A stretch of DNA of 44,570 bases from Chitinophagales bacterium (GTDB lineage Bacteria > Bacteroidota > Bacteroidia > Chitinophagales > Chitinophagaceae), in NCBI GenBank assembly GCA_013298665.1, contig JAAFIK010000010.1, positions 1 to 44,570 on the forward strand. Reading direction: 5' to 3'. A model generated the notes under the pieces. That model ran no database searches. It worked only from the letters and a program-made list of their open reading frames with translations, and was not told the DNA's origin. Numbering within the stretch: position 1 is the stretch's first letter; each line of letters starts with the position of its first letter. Of this stretch, positions 25,176-33,752 are shown one piece after another. The position numbers and the translations under genes were made by a program.

Positions 25176-26288
25176 TTATAAGCCCGGGATGATCTCATCG
25201 CACAATTGTTTCAGGCTGCGGTACCGCTCGTTCCGGTTTTTGCTTTTTATATTGAATACAAAAAGGAAACCGGCATATCCTCTTCTATTGTCCACCCAGG
25301 GGAAACTGCCAAACAATCCCGGGCTGCTTACCGCATCGCTGCGGCCATTGGCGTCTTCCATTACCCACTCCCCCAAACCATAACCCCAGTTGCCCGCTTC
25401 TGCGGGTGAATAGGCGATGGTGGCATCCTTTGTATAATGCTGCTGCATAGCTATGATACTGTTGGGACTGAGTATGGTTTTGCCATTGCAGTTGCCATTG
25501 TTGAGGATCATGGCGAGGAAACGAATATAATCATTGGGGGTACTCCAGGCACCACCGGCTGCAAGGGGTACTTTTGTTTTGCCGAAATCGGTATTGGTCA
25601 TGCCACAGGGTTGGGCTATGCGTTGGGCAAAAAGGGTTTCAAAATCTTTACCGCTGATGACTTCGAGAACGGCTGCCGCTATTTGCAGTCCCGCATTACT
25701 GTAGCGGAATACCTTGCCGGGTTCGCCTTCCATAGGCATGGCTGCAATAAGGCTGATGGCAGCCTCCATATCGGGAACCTTACTCATTTCGTCAATACCC
25801 GTTTTGAGGTTGCCCGACTGTATGCCGGTGAGGTGGCTGAGGCATTGCCGGATGGTGATCCTGCCTTTGCCATTTGCACGCATTACCGGCAGAAATTTTC
25901 CAATGGTATCGTTGAGGGAGAGTTTGCCCTCATCAACAAATGTCATCACGAGTGCTGCGCTGAGCCATTTGCTGCAACTGGCGATGCGCTGCCGGGTATC
26001 CGGATCAAAGTCTTCAAGCAGTTCGCCGGCGTCTTTGCCTTTTCGGCGCGCAACGATTTTGGTTATTGTTTTCTGGCGGCGGCTGAGTTCGTTTACCGCG
26101 TGCTGGTACACGGTTTTTCCGTCTTTCCAGAGGGTGAGGACTGCGCGCCCGCCCAATGCCTGGAGGTTGGTTTGCAACCACTGGTCGATGCGGTCGGTTG
26201 ATTGCTGCGCCCGGCTATTCAGACAAAATAGCAGGAAAATCGCTGCTGGACTGCATTTCCGGCAGATGAAATGAATAAAGTATGCCAT
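25176..26288 (-). CDS. Serine hydrolase, class C beta-lactamase fold
   Basis: 370 aa with a Sec leader (MAYFIHFICRKCSPAAIFLL ending near RAQQ). The active site SxxK is SCSK (Ser104, Lys107), and the YxN motif is YSN (196-198) in VFRYSNAGLQIAAAVLEVIS. The HTG-like third motif is not obvious; GLFGSFPWVD near the end may take its place. A basic insertion (RRKGKDAGELLED, 81-93) precedes the SxxK. Members include D-amino acid peptidases, esterases and penicillin-binding-like enzymes; the substrate is unknown. It is divergent from clpB with 99 bp between. Confidence 0.88.
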   Translation of the reverse strand: MAYFIHFICRKCSPAAIFLLFCLNSRAQQSTDRIDQWLQTNLQALGGRAVLTLWKDGKTVYQHAVNELSRRQKTITKIVARRKGKDAGELLEDFDPDTRQRIASCSKWLSAALVMTFVDEGKLSLNDTIGKFLPVMRANGKGRITIRQCLSHLTGIQSGNLKTGIDEMSKVPDMEAAISLIAAMPMEGEPGKVFRYSNAGLQIAAAVLEVISGKDFETLFAQRIAQPCGMTNTDFGKTKVPLAAGGAWSTPNDYIRFLAMILNNGNCNGKTILSPNSIIAMQQHYTKDATIAYSPAEAGNWGYGLGEWVMEDANGRSDAVSSPGLFGSFPWVDNRRGYAGFLFVFNIKSKNRNERYRSLKQLCDEIIPGL

Positions 26289-26387
26289 AATTACATGATT
26301 GACTTTGTTGGATTGGAATTTGTCGCAGGGGTTTAAAACTGCGAAGAACCAATGGATGACGCGGTAAAAGTATAAAACATTTTAGCC

Positions 26388-29018
26388 ATGAATCTTAATA
26401 ACTATACCATCAAGGCACAGGAAGCGATTGCAGCCAGTCAGCAGGCAGCGTATAATAATCAGCAGACCACCATTGAAACAGAACACCTGCTTAAAGCGTT
26501 GCTGGATGACGAAGACTCGCCAGTATTGTATTTGCTGAAAAAGAATAATGTAAACACCAGTTTTGTGCAGCATAAGTTGACTGAAAGCCTTGCACATTTA
26601 CCCAAAACACAGGGTTCGGAGCCACCGCAAATGGTGGGTCGCGGGATGAATGCGGCCATGCTGAAGGCGGGTACGCTGCTCAAAGCATTTGGCGATGAGT
26701 TTATCAGTATTGAGCACCTGTTGCTGGCACTGGTAACGGGGAATGATAATACCGCAAAATTGCTGAAGGATGCCGGGCTGACGGAAAATGGGTTGACGGC
26801 TGCCATTAAGGAGTTGCGTAAAGGGGATGCGATCAAATCGCAAACGGGAGAAAGCCAGTTTAATGCGCTGAACAAGTATGCGCGCAACCTCAACGAGATG
26901 GCAAGGGCGGGCAAGCTGGATCCGGTGATCGGCCGTGATGAAGAAATCAGGCGAACACTGCATATCCTGTCGCGCAGGAGTAAAAATAATCCTATACTGG
27001 TAGGGGAGCCCGGTGTGGGTAAAACGGCCATTGCAGAAGGATTAGCTATGCGCATCATTAATGGTGATGTACCGGAAAACCTGAAATCAAAGATCATCTA
27101 TGCACTGGATATGGGTCAACTGATTGCCGGTGCCAAATACAAAGGCGAATTTGAAGAAAGGCTGAAAAGTGTGGTTAAGGAGGTTAGTGGCAGCGATGGT
27201 GAATTGCTGCTTTTTATCGACGAAATTCACACACTCGTAGGTGCGGGTGGGGGAGAGGGCAGTATGGATGCTGCCAATATTCTGAAACCTGCACTAGCGC
27301 GTGGCGATCTTCGGGCCATCGGGGCAACAACATTAAATGAATACCAGAAGTATTTTGAAAAGGATAAAGCTTTAGAGCGACGTTTCCAGAAAGTGATGAT
27401 TGAGGAACCTTCACCTGAAGATGCCATTTCAATTCTCCGGGGGTTGAAAGACCGCTATGAGACCTACCACCATGTGCGGATAAAAGATGAGGCGATTATT
27501 GCGGCTGTGGAATTATCTGCCCGGTATATCAGTGATCGTTTTTTACCCGATAAGGCCATCGACCTGATTGATGAGAGTGCGGCCAAGCTGCGGCTGGAGA
27601 TGAACAGTATGCCCGAGGAACTGGATAAATTGGAAAGACAGATCAGGCAGTTGGAAATTGAGCGGGAAGCGATTAAGCGGGAGAATGATGAAGTGAAGCT
27701 GAAAGACCTGAATACTGAAATTGCCAACCTGGTAGTGGAGCGCGATACGTTCAGGGCCAAATGGCAGGAAGAAAAAGAGGTTGTGGAAAAAGTACAGGAG
27801 GCGAAGGCGCTGGTGGAGCGGTTGAAGCAGGAGGCTGACCAGGCAGAACGCAATGGCGATTATGGTAAAGTTGCGGAGATCCGTTACGGGAAAATAAAGA
27901 CACAGGAGGCGCTTATCGAGACTTTTGCGGCTGAACTCGGTCAATTGAGTGAAAAGCGTTTGCTGAAAGAGGAAGTAGATGCTGAGAATATAGCGGAGAA
28001 TGTAGCCCGTGCCACCGGGATACCGGTAGCCCGGATGTTGCAGGGTGAACGGGAAAAATTGCTTCATCTTGAAGACCATCTTCATGAGCGGGTGGTTGGG
28101 CAGGAAGAGGCGATAACCGCGGTGGCTGATGCCATCCGTCGCAGCCGGGCGGGATTACAGGATCCCAAAAAGCCCATCGGTTCTTTTATTTTTCTTGGTA
28201 CTACCGGTGTGGGTAAAACGGAACTTGCCAAGGCGCTTGCCGCATATCTTTTTGATGATGAAAGCATGATGACGCGGATCGATATGAGCGAATACCAGGA
28301 GAAGCATACGGTAAGCCGCCTTGTAGGTGCCCCTCCCGGTTATGTGGGCTATGATGAGGGTGGACAGTTAACCGAGTCTGTGCGCCGAAAGCCTTATAGT
28401 GTGGTTTTGCTGGATGAGATCGAAAAGGCGCATCCGGATGTATGGAATGTGTTGCTGCAGGTGCTGGATGATGGCCGGTTGACGGATAATAAGGGGCGGG
28501 TGGTTAATTTTAAGAATACGATCATCATCATGACCAGTAATCTTGGCAGTGGCATCATCCAGGAGCAGTTTGAAGATGTAAATGCCGCGAATAAGGATAC
28601 TGTGGTAGAGCGCACCAAAGTACTGGTGATGGAGCAACTAAGGCAAACCATCCGGCCTGAGTTTTTAAACCGGGTGGATGAGATTATCCTGTTTCAACCC
28701 CTGCTTAAGGAGGAAATAAAAGGAATCATAAAGATTCAACTGGCTGATTTGCAGCGATTAACAGCACAATCTGGTATACAGTTGGCGTTTACCGATTACC
28801 TGCTTGATTTTCTGGCAGAGCATGGATTTGATCCGCAGTTTGGCGCCAGACCACTCAAAAGGCTGATTCAGAAGGAGATCATCAATTCGCTGAGTAAAAA
28901 AATACTTGCCGGTACTATTGAGAAGGGGCGGCCGGTATTGGTGGATGTTTTTGATAAAGTGGTGGCTTTCCGTAATGATACGGAAGAACCACTGGTAAAT
29001 GCGGAAAAAAAGCACTAA
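26388..29018 (+). CDS. clpB: ATP-dependent chaperone ClpB
   Basis: 876 aa, full length. N-terminal Clp repeat domain (residues about 1-145, [15 protein letters not shown]), AAA+ 1 with Walker A GEPGVGKT (206-213) and Walker [10 protein letters not shown], the long coiled-coil middle domain (about 405-525, rich in Glu/Lys), AAA+ 2 with Walker A GTTGVGKT (604-611), sensor motifs and [10 protein letters not shown], then the C-terminal domain with [11 protein letters not shown]. ClpB works with DnaK to dissolve protein aggregates. No HrcA/CIRCE site was found upstream. A strong terminator follows at 29028-29054. Confidence 0.98.
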   Translation: MNLNNYTIKAQEAIAASQQAAYNNQQTTIETEHLLKALLDDEDSPVLYLLKKNNVNTSFVQHKLTESLAHLPKTQGSEPPQMVGRGMNAAMLKAGTLLKAFGDEFISIEHLLLALVTGNDNTAKLLKDAGLTENGLTAAIKELRKGDAIKSQTGESQFNALNKYARNLNEMARAGKLDPVIGRDEEIRRTLHILSRRSKNNPILVGEPGVGKTAIAEGLAMRIINGDVPENLKSKIIYALDMGQLIAGAKYKGEFEERLKSVVKEVSGSDGELLLFIDEIHTLVGAGGGEGSMDAANILKPALARGDLRAIGATTLNEYQKYFEKDKALERRFQKVMIEEPSPEDAISILRGLKDRYETYHHVRIKDEAIIAAVELSARYISDRFLPDKAIDLIDESAAKLRLEMNSMPEELDKLERQIRQLEIEREAIKRENDEVKLKDLNTEIANLVVERDTFRAKWQEEKEVVEKVQEAKALVERLKQEADQAERNGDYGKVAEIRYGKIKTQEALIETFAAELGQLSEKRLLKEEVDAENIAENVARATGIPVARMLQGEREKLLHLEDHLHERVVGQEEAITAVADAIRRSRAGLQDPKKPIGSFIFLGTTGVGKTELAKALAAYLFDDESMMTRIDMSEYQEKHTVSRLVGAPPGYVGYDEGGQLTESVRRKPYSVVLLDEIEKAHPDVWNVLLQVLDDGRLTDNKGRVVNFKNTIIIMTSNLGSGIIQEQFEDVNAANKDTVVERTKVLVMEQLRQTIRPEFLNRVDEIILFQPLLKEEIKGIIKIQLADLQRLTAQSGIQLAFTDYLLDFLAEHGFDPQFGARPLKRLIQKEIINSLSKKILAGTIEKGRPVLVDVFDKVVAFRNDTEEPLVNAEKKH

Positions 29019-29027
29019 ATTTGTATA

Positions 29028-29054
29028 AGCCATCCGTTTGGGATGGCTTTGTTT
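29028..29054 (+). terminator. Rho-independent terminator of clpB
   Basis: AGCCATCC (29028-29035) pairs perfectly with GGATGGCT (29041-29048), 5-nt loop, followed by TTGTTTT. Confidence 0.85.
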
Positions 29055-29096
29055 TATTAAAAAAGACTGCAAAAGCAGTTAAAAAAGGAGTACAGT

Positions 29097-29666
29097 ATGG
29101 CATTTGGAAAAGTGGTGGCTGAAGTAATAGCCCCCAAAGATGTGTTTGTAGGGTCGAAAGACGCCCCTGTGACACTGATGGAGTTTGGTGAATATGAAAA
29201 TGAGGCCTGTGCAAAGGCAAATGAAGTGGTAAAGCAACTGCTTGAACACTATGAAGGCAAAATCCGGTTCAATTTCCGGCATTTCCCGCTTACCAAGATA
29301 CACCAGCGCAGTATGAAGGCTGGTGAAGCGGCTGTTGTAGCTGCCCAGGAAGGCAAATTCTGGGAAATGCATAATGTGTTGTTTGATAACCGGCGTAACC
29401 TGGGTACTACCAGTCTTAAGCTTCATTCGAAGGAAGCGGGCATTCACCGGAAGCAATTTCTTGATGAACTGGTTAATTCTACCTATGGCTGGTATGTGCG
29501 CGAAGATTTGCTGGAAGGGGTAAATATGGGCGTGATTGATGTACCCGCATTTTTCATCAATGGGGAAGCGTTTAAGGGGAAACCTACCTTCGAAAACCTC
29601 AGTAAGGAGATTGATGGTGCACTGAAAAAGACAAAGGGTAAGCCTGCTTCAAAGCAAAGAGCCTGA
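29097..29666 (+). CDS. DsbA/thioredoxin_4-like protein lacking CxxC
   Basis: 189 aa without a signal peptide, so cytoplasmic. The fold matches DsbA-like thioredoxins: VTLMEFGEYENEACAKANEV, FNFRHFPLTKIH, helical insertion, then the cis-Pro loop VIDVPAFFINGEAF. The usual CPxC position reads NEAC: the first cysteine is Asn, and only the second remains. That residue is the sole Cys of the protein. A dithiol redox role is therefore unlikely; it may use one cysteine (with bacillithiol as partner) or act as a binding protein. It follows the clpB terminator by about 45 bp and has no obvious operon partner. Confidence 0.82.
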   Translation: MAFGKVVAEVIAPKDVFVGSKDAPVTLMEFGEYENEACAKANEVVKQLLEHYEGKIRFNFRHFPLTKIHQRSMKAGEAAVVAAQEGKFWEMHNVLFDNRRNLGTTSLKLHSKEAGIHRKQFLDELVNSTYGWYVREDLLEGVNMGVIDVPAFFINGEAFKGKPTFENLSKEIDGALKKTKGKPASKQRA

Positions 29667-29722
29667 GTAAGCGGTAATGTGGCAGAAAGGCAGGGGTGCT
29701 GACCCGTTTCCCGGAGGGATTT

Positions 29723-29747
29723 TGCATAACCAGGATGTGGTTATGCA
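29723..29747. other. Perfect hairpin between DsbA-like and serine hydrolase genes
   Basis: TGCATAACC (29723-29731) pairs with GGTTATGCA (29739-29747), loop of 7. No T tract follows; may be a terminator remnant or a protein site. Confidence 0.5.
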
Positions 29748-29809
29748 CAGTTCTTCCATACCTATGTTTTAGCTCCGCAGGTGATACTAATTTCTTAATA
29801 CAAATATAC

Positions 29810-31336
29810 ATGAGAGCGATTGCGATTTTCTTATGCAGTTGTTGGGCGATTTTTTGCCATGCACAGCAGCCTGCGTTTATGACAGACAGTATTGATGCTT
29901 ATATCAAACAGGGACTGGCCGACTGGCAGGTGCCTGGTTTATCCATCGTTGTGGTAAAAGAAGGTAAGGTTGTACTGATGAAGGGGTATGGGGTTAAGGA
30001 TATTGTAAGTAAGGCGCCGGTGGATGAAAACACCTTGTTTATGATTGCCAGCAATACTAAACTTTTTACGGGTACGGCTCTGGCTCAATTGGCGTATAAT
30101 GGTAAACTGTCGCTCGATGATAAGGTGACCAGATACTTTCCTTCCTACAGCTTGTACGATAAGGTTTCTACGGGTATGGTAACGATAAGGGATCTGCTCA
30201 GCCACCGCATCGGCACCAGGACATTTCAGGGCGATTTCACCTTCTGGAACACCACGTTATCCCGTCAGCAAATCATGCAGCGGATGCGCTTACTCAAACC
30301 CTCCACTGTGTTCAGGCAGGACTATGGTTATTGTAACAGTTGCTTCCTCACTGCCGGTGAAGTGATCCCGAAGGTATCCGGCAGCAGTTGGGAAAAATAT
30401 ATAACCGATCAGATTCTTGTACCCCTTCAAATGACCAATACTTACGCTGTTTCAGCAGGTATGGCCACCAGGAATAATGTTGCCAAACCTTACACCACCA
30501 GTTTTACCAATACTTTAAATGAAGTGCCATACGACCAATGGGATAATCTCGCACCCGCAGCGTCAATTGTCAGTAATGTTAAAGACCTGTCGCACTGGCT
30601 GATGTTTCAGTTGGACAGTGGCCGTTATAATGGCAGGCAGGTTATGCCTTTTGACGTTTTGCAAAATACACGTGATGTTAACATCATCACCAGCAGCCGT
30701 AAATCGGCGGTATACCCCGTTCATTTCCGGGGCTATGGTCTCGGGGTGTTTTCAGCCGATTATAATGGACGGCAAATTTACTGGCATACCGGTGGTGCAG
30801 GTGGTATGGTGAGTAATGTGTGCTTTATCCCGGAAGAAAAACTCGGAATCGCGATTCTTACCAATAATGATAACCAGGGCTTTTTTGAGGCGCTGCGTTA
30901 CCAGGTTATGGATGCTTACCTGGGGGTACCCTGGGTGAACCGGAGTACAAGAATGCTGCCTGCTTTTAACGAGGGTATGGCAGATCAGGTAAAAGAGGTG
31001 CAGGCCTGGAAGGATAGTGTGGGAAGAGGTAAGCCTGCTCTGCCATTGGTTGCCTATACGGGTACCTATACCAATGAGTTGTATGGGGCAATCAATATTA
31101 CCGCAACAGATAAAGGGTTGCGGGTTGTATTCGGTACGCATCCCGACCTGAAAGCAACGCTGCAGTATATGGATAATGGCCGTTGGTTGCTTACGTATGA
31201 CAATATTGAGTACGGCATTTTTGTCACCCGGTTCGACCTGTTGGCCAATGCGGTTAAAGGGGTATCCATTAAGGCAAATGATTTTGTGGAGTATGATGCC
31301 TACCAGTTTACCAAAAAAAAACCAGGATTACGGTAG
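29810..31336 (+). CDS. Secreted serine hydrolase (beta-lactamase fold) with C-terminal DUF3471-like domain
   Basis: 508 aa from the ATG at 29810, which opens the signal peptide MRAIAIFLCSCWAIFCHAQQ; the frame extends 38 codons upstream without a plausible start. Active-site SxxK is SNTK (Ser81, Lys84), the YxN motif is YCN (174-176) and the third is HTGGAGG. The C-terminal 120 residues (LPLVAYTGTYTNELYGAINI onwards) form a beta-rich domain typical of DUF3471, which follows this family. It probably hydrolyses amide or ester bonds of small envelope substrates; the exact one is not predictable. It is a paralogue in fold of the gene at 25176-26288. Confidence 0.92.
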   Translation: MRAIAIFLCSCWAIFCHAQQPAFMTDSIDAYIKQGLADWQVPGLSIVVVKEGKVVLMKGYGVKDIVSKAPVDENTLFMIASNTKLFTGTALAQLAYNGKLSLDDKVTRYFPSYSLYDKVSTGMVTIRDLLSHRIGTRTFQGDFTFWNTTLSRQQIMQRMRLLKPSTVFRQDYGYCNSCFLTAGEVIPKVSGSSWEKYITDQILVPLQMTNTYAVSAGMATRNNVAKPYTTSFTNTLNEVPYDQWDNLAPAASIVSNVKDLSHWLMFQLDSGRYNGRQVMPFDVLQNTRDVNIITSSRKSAVYPVHFRGYGLGVFSADYNGRQIYWHTGGAGGMVSNVCFIPEEKLGIAILTNNDNQGFFEALRYQVMDAYLGVPWVNRSTRMLPAFNEGMADQVKEVQAWKDSVGRGKPALPLVAYTGTYTNELYGAINITATDKGLRVVFGTHPDLKATLQYMDNGRWLLTYDNIEYGIFVTRFDLLANAVKGVSIKANDFVEYDAYQFTKKKPGLR

Positions 31337-31390
31337 AGGGATATTGAATTATATAAAAAAGTGGTATTTTGTTTTCATAAAATATTTGAT

Positions 31391-31960
31391 ATGAAAAGAA
31401 TAATTATTGTGACCTGTTGTTTCCTGGCTGGTTTCAGCCTGAAGGGCATTGCTCAATCTGAGGCTGAAATGAAGGCGTGGATGAGTTATATGACACCCGG
31501 TGAAGTGCATAAAATGCTGGCCCGGTATGATGGGGAGTGGAATGAAGAAGTGAGTATGTGGATGGCACCAGGTGCTCCGCCAACGATGAGTAAGGCTGTT
31601 GCCAAAAACGAAATGATCATGGGTGGCCGTTACCAGTTATCGCGTGCAAAGGGAGAAATGATGGGTATGCCATTTGAAGGGATGTCAACACTCGGGTTTG
31701 ATAATGCCAAAAAACTGTTTACCTCCACATGGATCGATAATTTTGGTACAGGCACAATGGCACTTACGGGTACCTGGGAAGCCGCGACCAAAACGATCAA
31801 CCTTTCCGGTAAAATGGTTGATCCCATGACAGGTAATGACCAGACTGTGCGCCAGACATTCCGGTTTATCGATCTTAATAACCAGGTTATTGAAATGTTT
31901 GTCGTGGTTAATGGTGCAGAGTTTAAAACGATGTCGATCAAACTGACGCGCAAAGTATAA
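31391..31960 (+). CDS. DUF1579-like secreted protein
   Basis: 189 aa from the ATG at 31391 with signal peptide MKRIIIVTCCFLAGFSLKGI (AQS cleavage). The mature sequence follows the DUF1579 pattern: the 'L..l.G.W..e' opening is MLARYDGEWNEEVSMWMAPG, then GGRYQLSRAKGEMMGMPFEG, STLGFDNAKKLFTSTWIDNF, GTGTMALTGTWEAATKTINL and a C-terminal MSIKLTRKV. The fold is expected to be a lipocalin-like barrel. Function unknown. It follows the serine hydrolase by 54 bp on the same strand and ends at a very strong terminator (31987-32016). Confidence 0.85.
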   Translation: MKRIIIVTCCFLAGFSLKGIAQSEAEMKAWMSYMTPGEVHKMLARYDGEWNEEVSMWMAPGAPPTMSKAVAKNEMIMGGRYQLSRAKGEMMGMPFEGMSTLGFDNAKKLFTSTWIDNFGTGTMALTGTWEAATKTINLSGKMVDPMTGNDQTVRQTFRFIDLNNQVIEMFVVVNGAEFKTMSIKLTRKV

Positions 31961-31986
31961 TCTATTGCTTTTGATGGTGGAGTACC

Positions 31987-32016
31987 GCTGTTCATAACAT
32001 GAACAGCATTTTTTTT
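31987..32016 (+). terminator. Strong rho-independent terminator
   Basis: GCTGTTCAT (31987-31995), AAC loop, ATGAACAGC (31999-32007), then A and eight T. Perfect 9-bp stem. Confidence 0.92.
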
Positions 32017-32068
32017 ATACGGATGCCGCAGTTGCGGTATATATGGATAAAGCACAGGTGTTCTAACC

Positions 32069-32090
32069 CTTATACACATTGGTGTATAAG
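32069..32090. promoter_or_regulatory. Palindromic site upstream of cyanophycinase
   Basis: Perfect 9-bp inverted repeat CTTATACAC-attg-GTGTATAAG, 30 bp before the -7 box. Candidate operator for a dimeric regulator. Confidence 0.5.
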
Positions 32091-32120
32091 TGAAAACGCG
32101 GGTGAAAAACCGTTTTTTAC

Positions 32121-32128
32121 TACATTTG
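32121..32128 (+). promoter_or_regulatory. -7 box (TACATTTG) of cyanophycinase gene
   Basis: Exact TAnnTTTG, 21 bp before the ATG at 32150. Confidence 0.45.
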
Positions 32129-32149
32129 TGGTTACTCAAAACAGCAGTA

Positions 32150-33046
32150 ATGCAATTTGCCAAAGGAAAGTTGATTGCCATCGGTGGTGCCGAAGACAAG
32201 GGAACCGATCTGGAGAAAGGAGAAATTTACCGCAACAACCTCAATTTTTTTGAACTCGGTATCCTGCGCCGTATCGTTGAAGAAACGGGTGGCATGGGCA
32301 AGCGTATCGAAGTGATCACTACAGCCAGTACCATTCCATACGAAGTCGGGGAGAATTATTTAGATGCTTTTGGCCGTATTGGATGTACCAATATCGGTAT
32401 CATGCACATCCGCAACCGGGCTGATGCGCAGGAGAGTGGCTTCCTCGAACGCATCAATACCTGCGATGGGGTGATGTTCAGTGGTGGTAACCAGTTGCGC
32501 CTGTCCAGTACGTTTGGCGGAACGGCTTTTCTGGATACCCTGCTCCGGCGTTACCAGAATGAGGAAGGGTTTGTCATTGCAGGTACATCAGCCGGTGCCA
32601 TGGCGATGAGTAATACAATGATCTATGAGGGTAATGCTACAAGAGCGCATCTGAAAGGGGAGGTGAAAATTACAACAGGGCTGGGCTTTATGGATGATGT
32701 TATCTTCGACAGTCATTTTGAAAAGCGTGGCCGTTTCAGCCGTCTTGCACAGGCTGTGGCCGGTAACCCTTCCTGTATCGGTATCGGTCTTGGTGAAGAT
32801 ACGGGCATGCTCATTACTGCGGGTAATAAGATGGAAGCTATTGGTAGCGGGCTCGTCATCATTGTTGACGGACACGAAATCATGCACAGTAATATTGCCG
32901 ACATCCCGGATGGTAATCCCATCAGCATTGAAAATATGAAAGTACATTTTTGCGAACGCGGTAATGGTTATCTCGTACAGGAACGTAAATTCCTGCCTGA
33001 AGCAACAGCAGGTGCATTGATACATAAACAGGTGGACGTAGAATAG
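32150..33046 (+). CDS. cphB: Cyanophycinase
   Basis: 298 aa from the ATG at 32150 (upstream GTG rejected because it lies before the -7 box). Peptidase S51 family: KLIAIGGAEDKG opening, ITTASTIPYEVGENYLDAF, DGVMFSGGNQLRLSSTFGGT, and the nucleophile elbow AGTSAGAMAMSN with Ser147. Cyanophycinase cleaves the storage polymer multi-L-arginyl-poly-L-aspartate to beta-Asp-Arg dipeptides. No cyanophycin synthetase or isoaspartyl dipeptidase is in the window. No signal peptide, so it acts inside the cell. A palindrome and -7 box sit upstream. Confidence 0.92.
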   Translation: MQFAKGKLIAIGGAEDKGTDLEKGEIYRNNLNFFELGILRRIVEETGGMGKRIEVITTASTIPYEVGENYLDAFGRIGCTNIGIMHIRNRADAQESGFLERINTCDGVMFSGGNQLRLSSTFGGTAFLDTLLRRYQNEEGFVIAGTSAGAMAMSNTMIYEGNATRAHLKGEVKITTGLGFMDDVIFDSHFEKRGRFSRLAQAVAGNPSCIGIGLGEDTGMLITAGNKMEAIGSGLVIIVDGHEIMHSNIADIPDGNPISIENMKVHFCERGNGYLVQERKFLPEATAGALIHKQVDVE

Positions 33047-33104
33047 TAAGGAAAATTCTTTACAAAAATCCGTAAATTTTATATGCTTATTTCAAGGGGC
33101 TTTT

Positions 33105-33112
33105 TATCTTTG
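33105..33112 (+). promoter_or_regulatory. -7 box (TATCTTTG) of OB-fold protein gene
   Basis: Exact TAnnTTTG, 17 bp before the ATG at 33130. Confidence 0.45.
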
Positions 33113-33129
33113 TATCAAATAATGCCAAT

Positions 33130-33495
33130 ATGAAAAAATGGTTAACAGGCCTTTGTTTACTTATGGCAGGTACAGCAATACATGCCCAAATCGAAATTAA
33201 AGTTGAAGAAGCGGCAAAGCATATCGGTGATTCTGTAAAGATTTGCACAAAAATATATGGTGCTAAATATTTTGAAAATGGTAAGAATGCACCAACATTG
33301 CTGAATGCAGGTGCCAAATTTCCGGATGCTCCGCTTACGCTTGTCATATTTGGCGATAAACGGAACGCTTTCAAAAACAAGCCCGAGGTTTACTATGTTG
33401 ATAAGGAAGTTTGTATTACCGGTCGCATCATCCTTTTCAAGGACAAACCCGAAATCATTCTTACGAATGAAGACCAGATCGTGGTTAAAGAATAA
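33130..33495 (+). CDS. Periplasmic OB-fold protein, unknown function
   Basis: 121 aa with a signal peptide MKKWLTGLCLLMAGTAIHAQ. The remaining 100 residues follow the OB-fold nucleic-acid-binding/thermonuclease-associated pattern of Bacteroidota: IKVEEAAKHIGDSVKICTKI, YGAKYFENG, FPDAPLTLVIFGDKRNAF and EVCITGRIILFKDKPEIILT. There is no catalytic domain, so it may be a binding or structural subunit. It is followed by a stem-loop at 33497-33519 and is likely monocistronic. Confidence 0.8.
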   Translation: MKKWLTGLCLLMAGTAIHAQIEIKVEEAAKHIGDSVKICTKIYGAKYFENGKNAPTLLNAGAKFPDAPLTLVIFGDKRNAFKNKPEVYYVDKEVCITGRIILFKDKPEIILTNEDQIVVKE

Positions 33496-33496
33496 A

Positions 33497-33519
33497 AAAT
33501 ACCGGCTTGCCGGGTATTT
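33497..33519. terminator. Stem-loop after OB-fold gene
   Basis: AAATACC-GGC-tt-GCC-g-GGTATTT, a 10-bp stem with one bulge, starting 2 bp after the stop codon. The T run is short. Confidence 0.45.
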
Positions 33520-33752
33520 ACGGGTCTGAAGTTTTCCACAGTAAATATACCTTCCATATCCGCAGTAAGCCTTTCGCAAACGGTTTCGTATCATTCATTT
33601 ATGCCATACAGGGGTTAAAACCTTCTCATGGAGTGCTATCGTGTTGTAAAATGTGTATAAGCGAATATGTATATTTTACACATTATTATCTTTCAAATGA
33701 AAGGCGGTATTGATTTTAATTTTATATTGCGTCCTCAACAAATCAGTGTTAC

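Noticed and set aside
25437..26201. 254-codon open frame antisense to the serine hydrolase
   Set aside because: Shadow frame; the minus-strand gene has signal peptide and catalytic motifs.
26289..26387. Heat-shock operator (CIRCE) before clpB
   Set aside because: No TTAGCACTC-N9-GAGTGCTAA-like inverted repeat is present.
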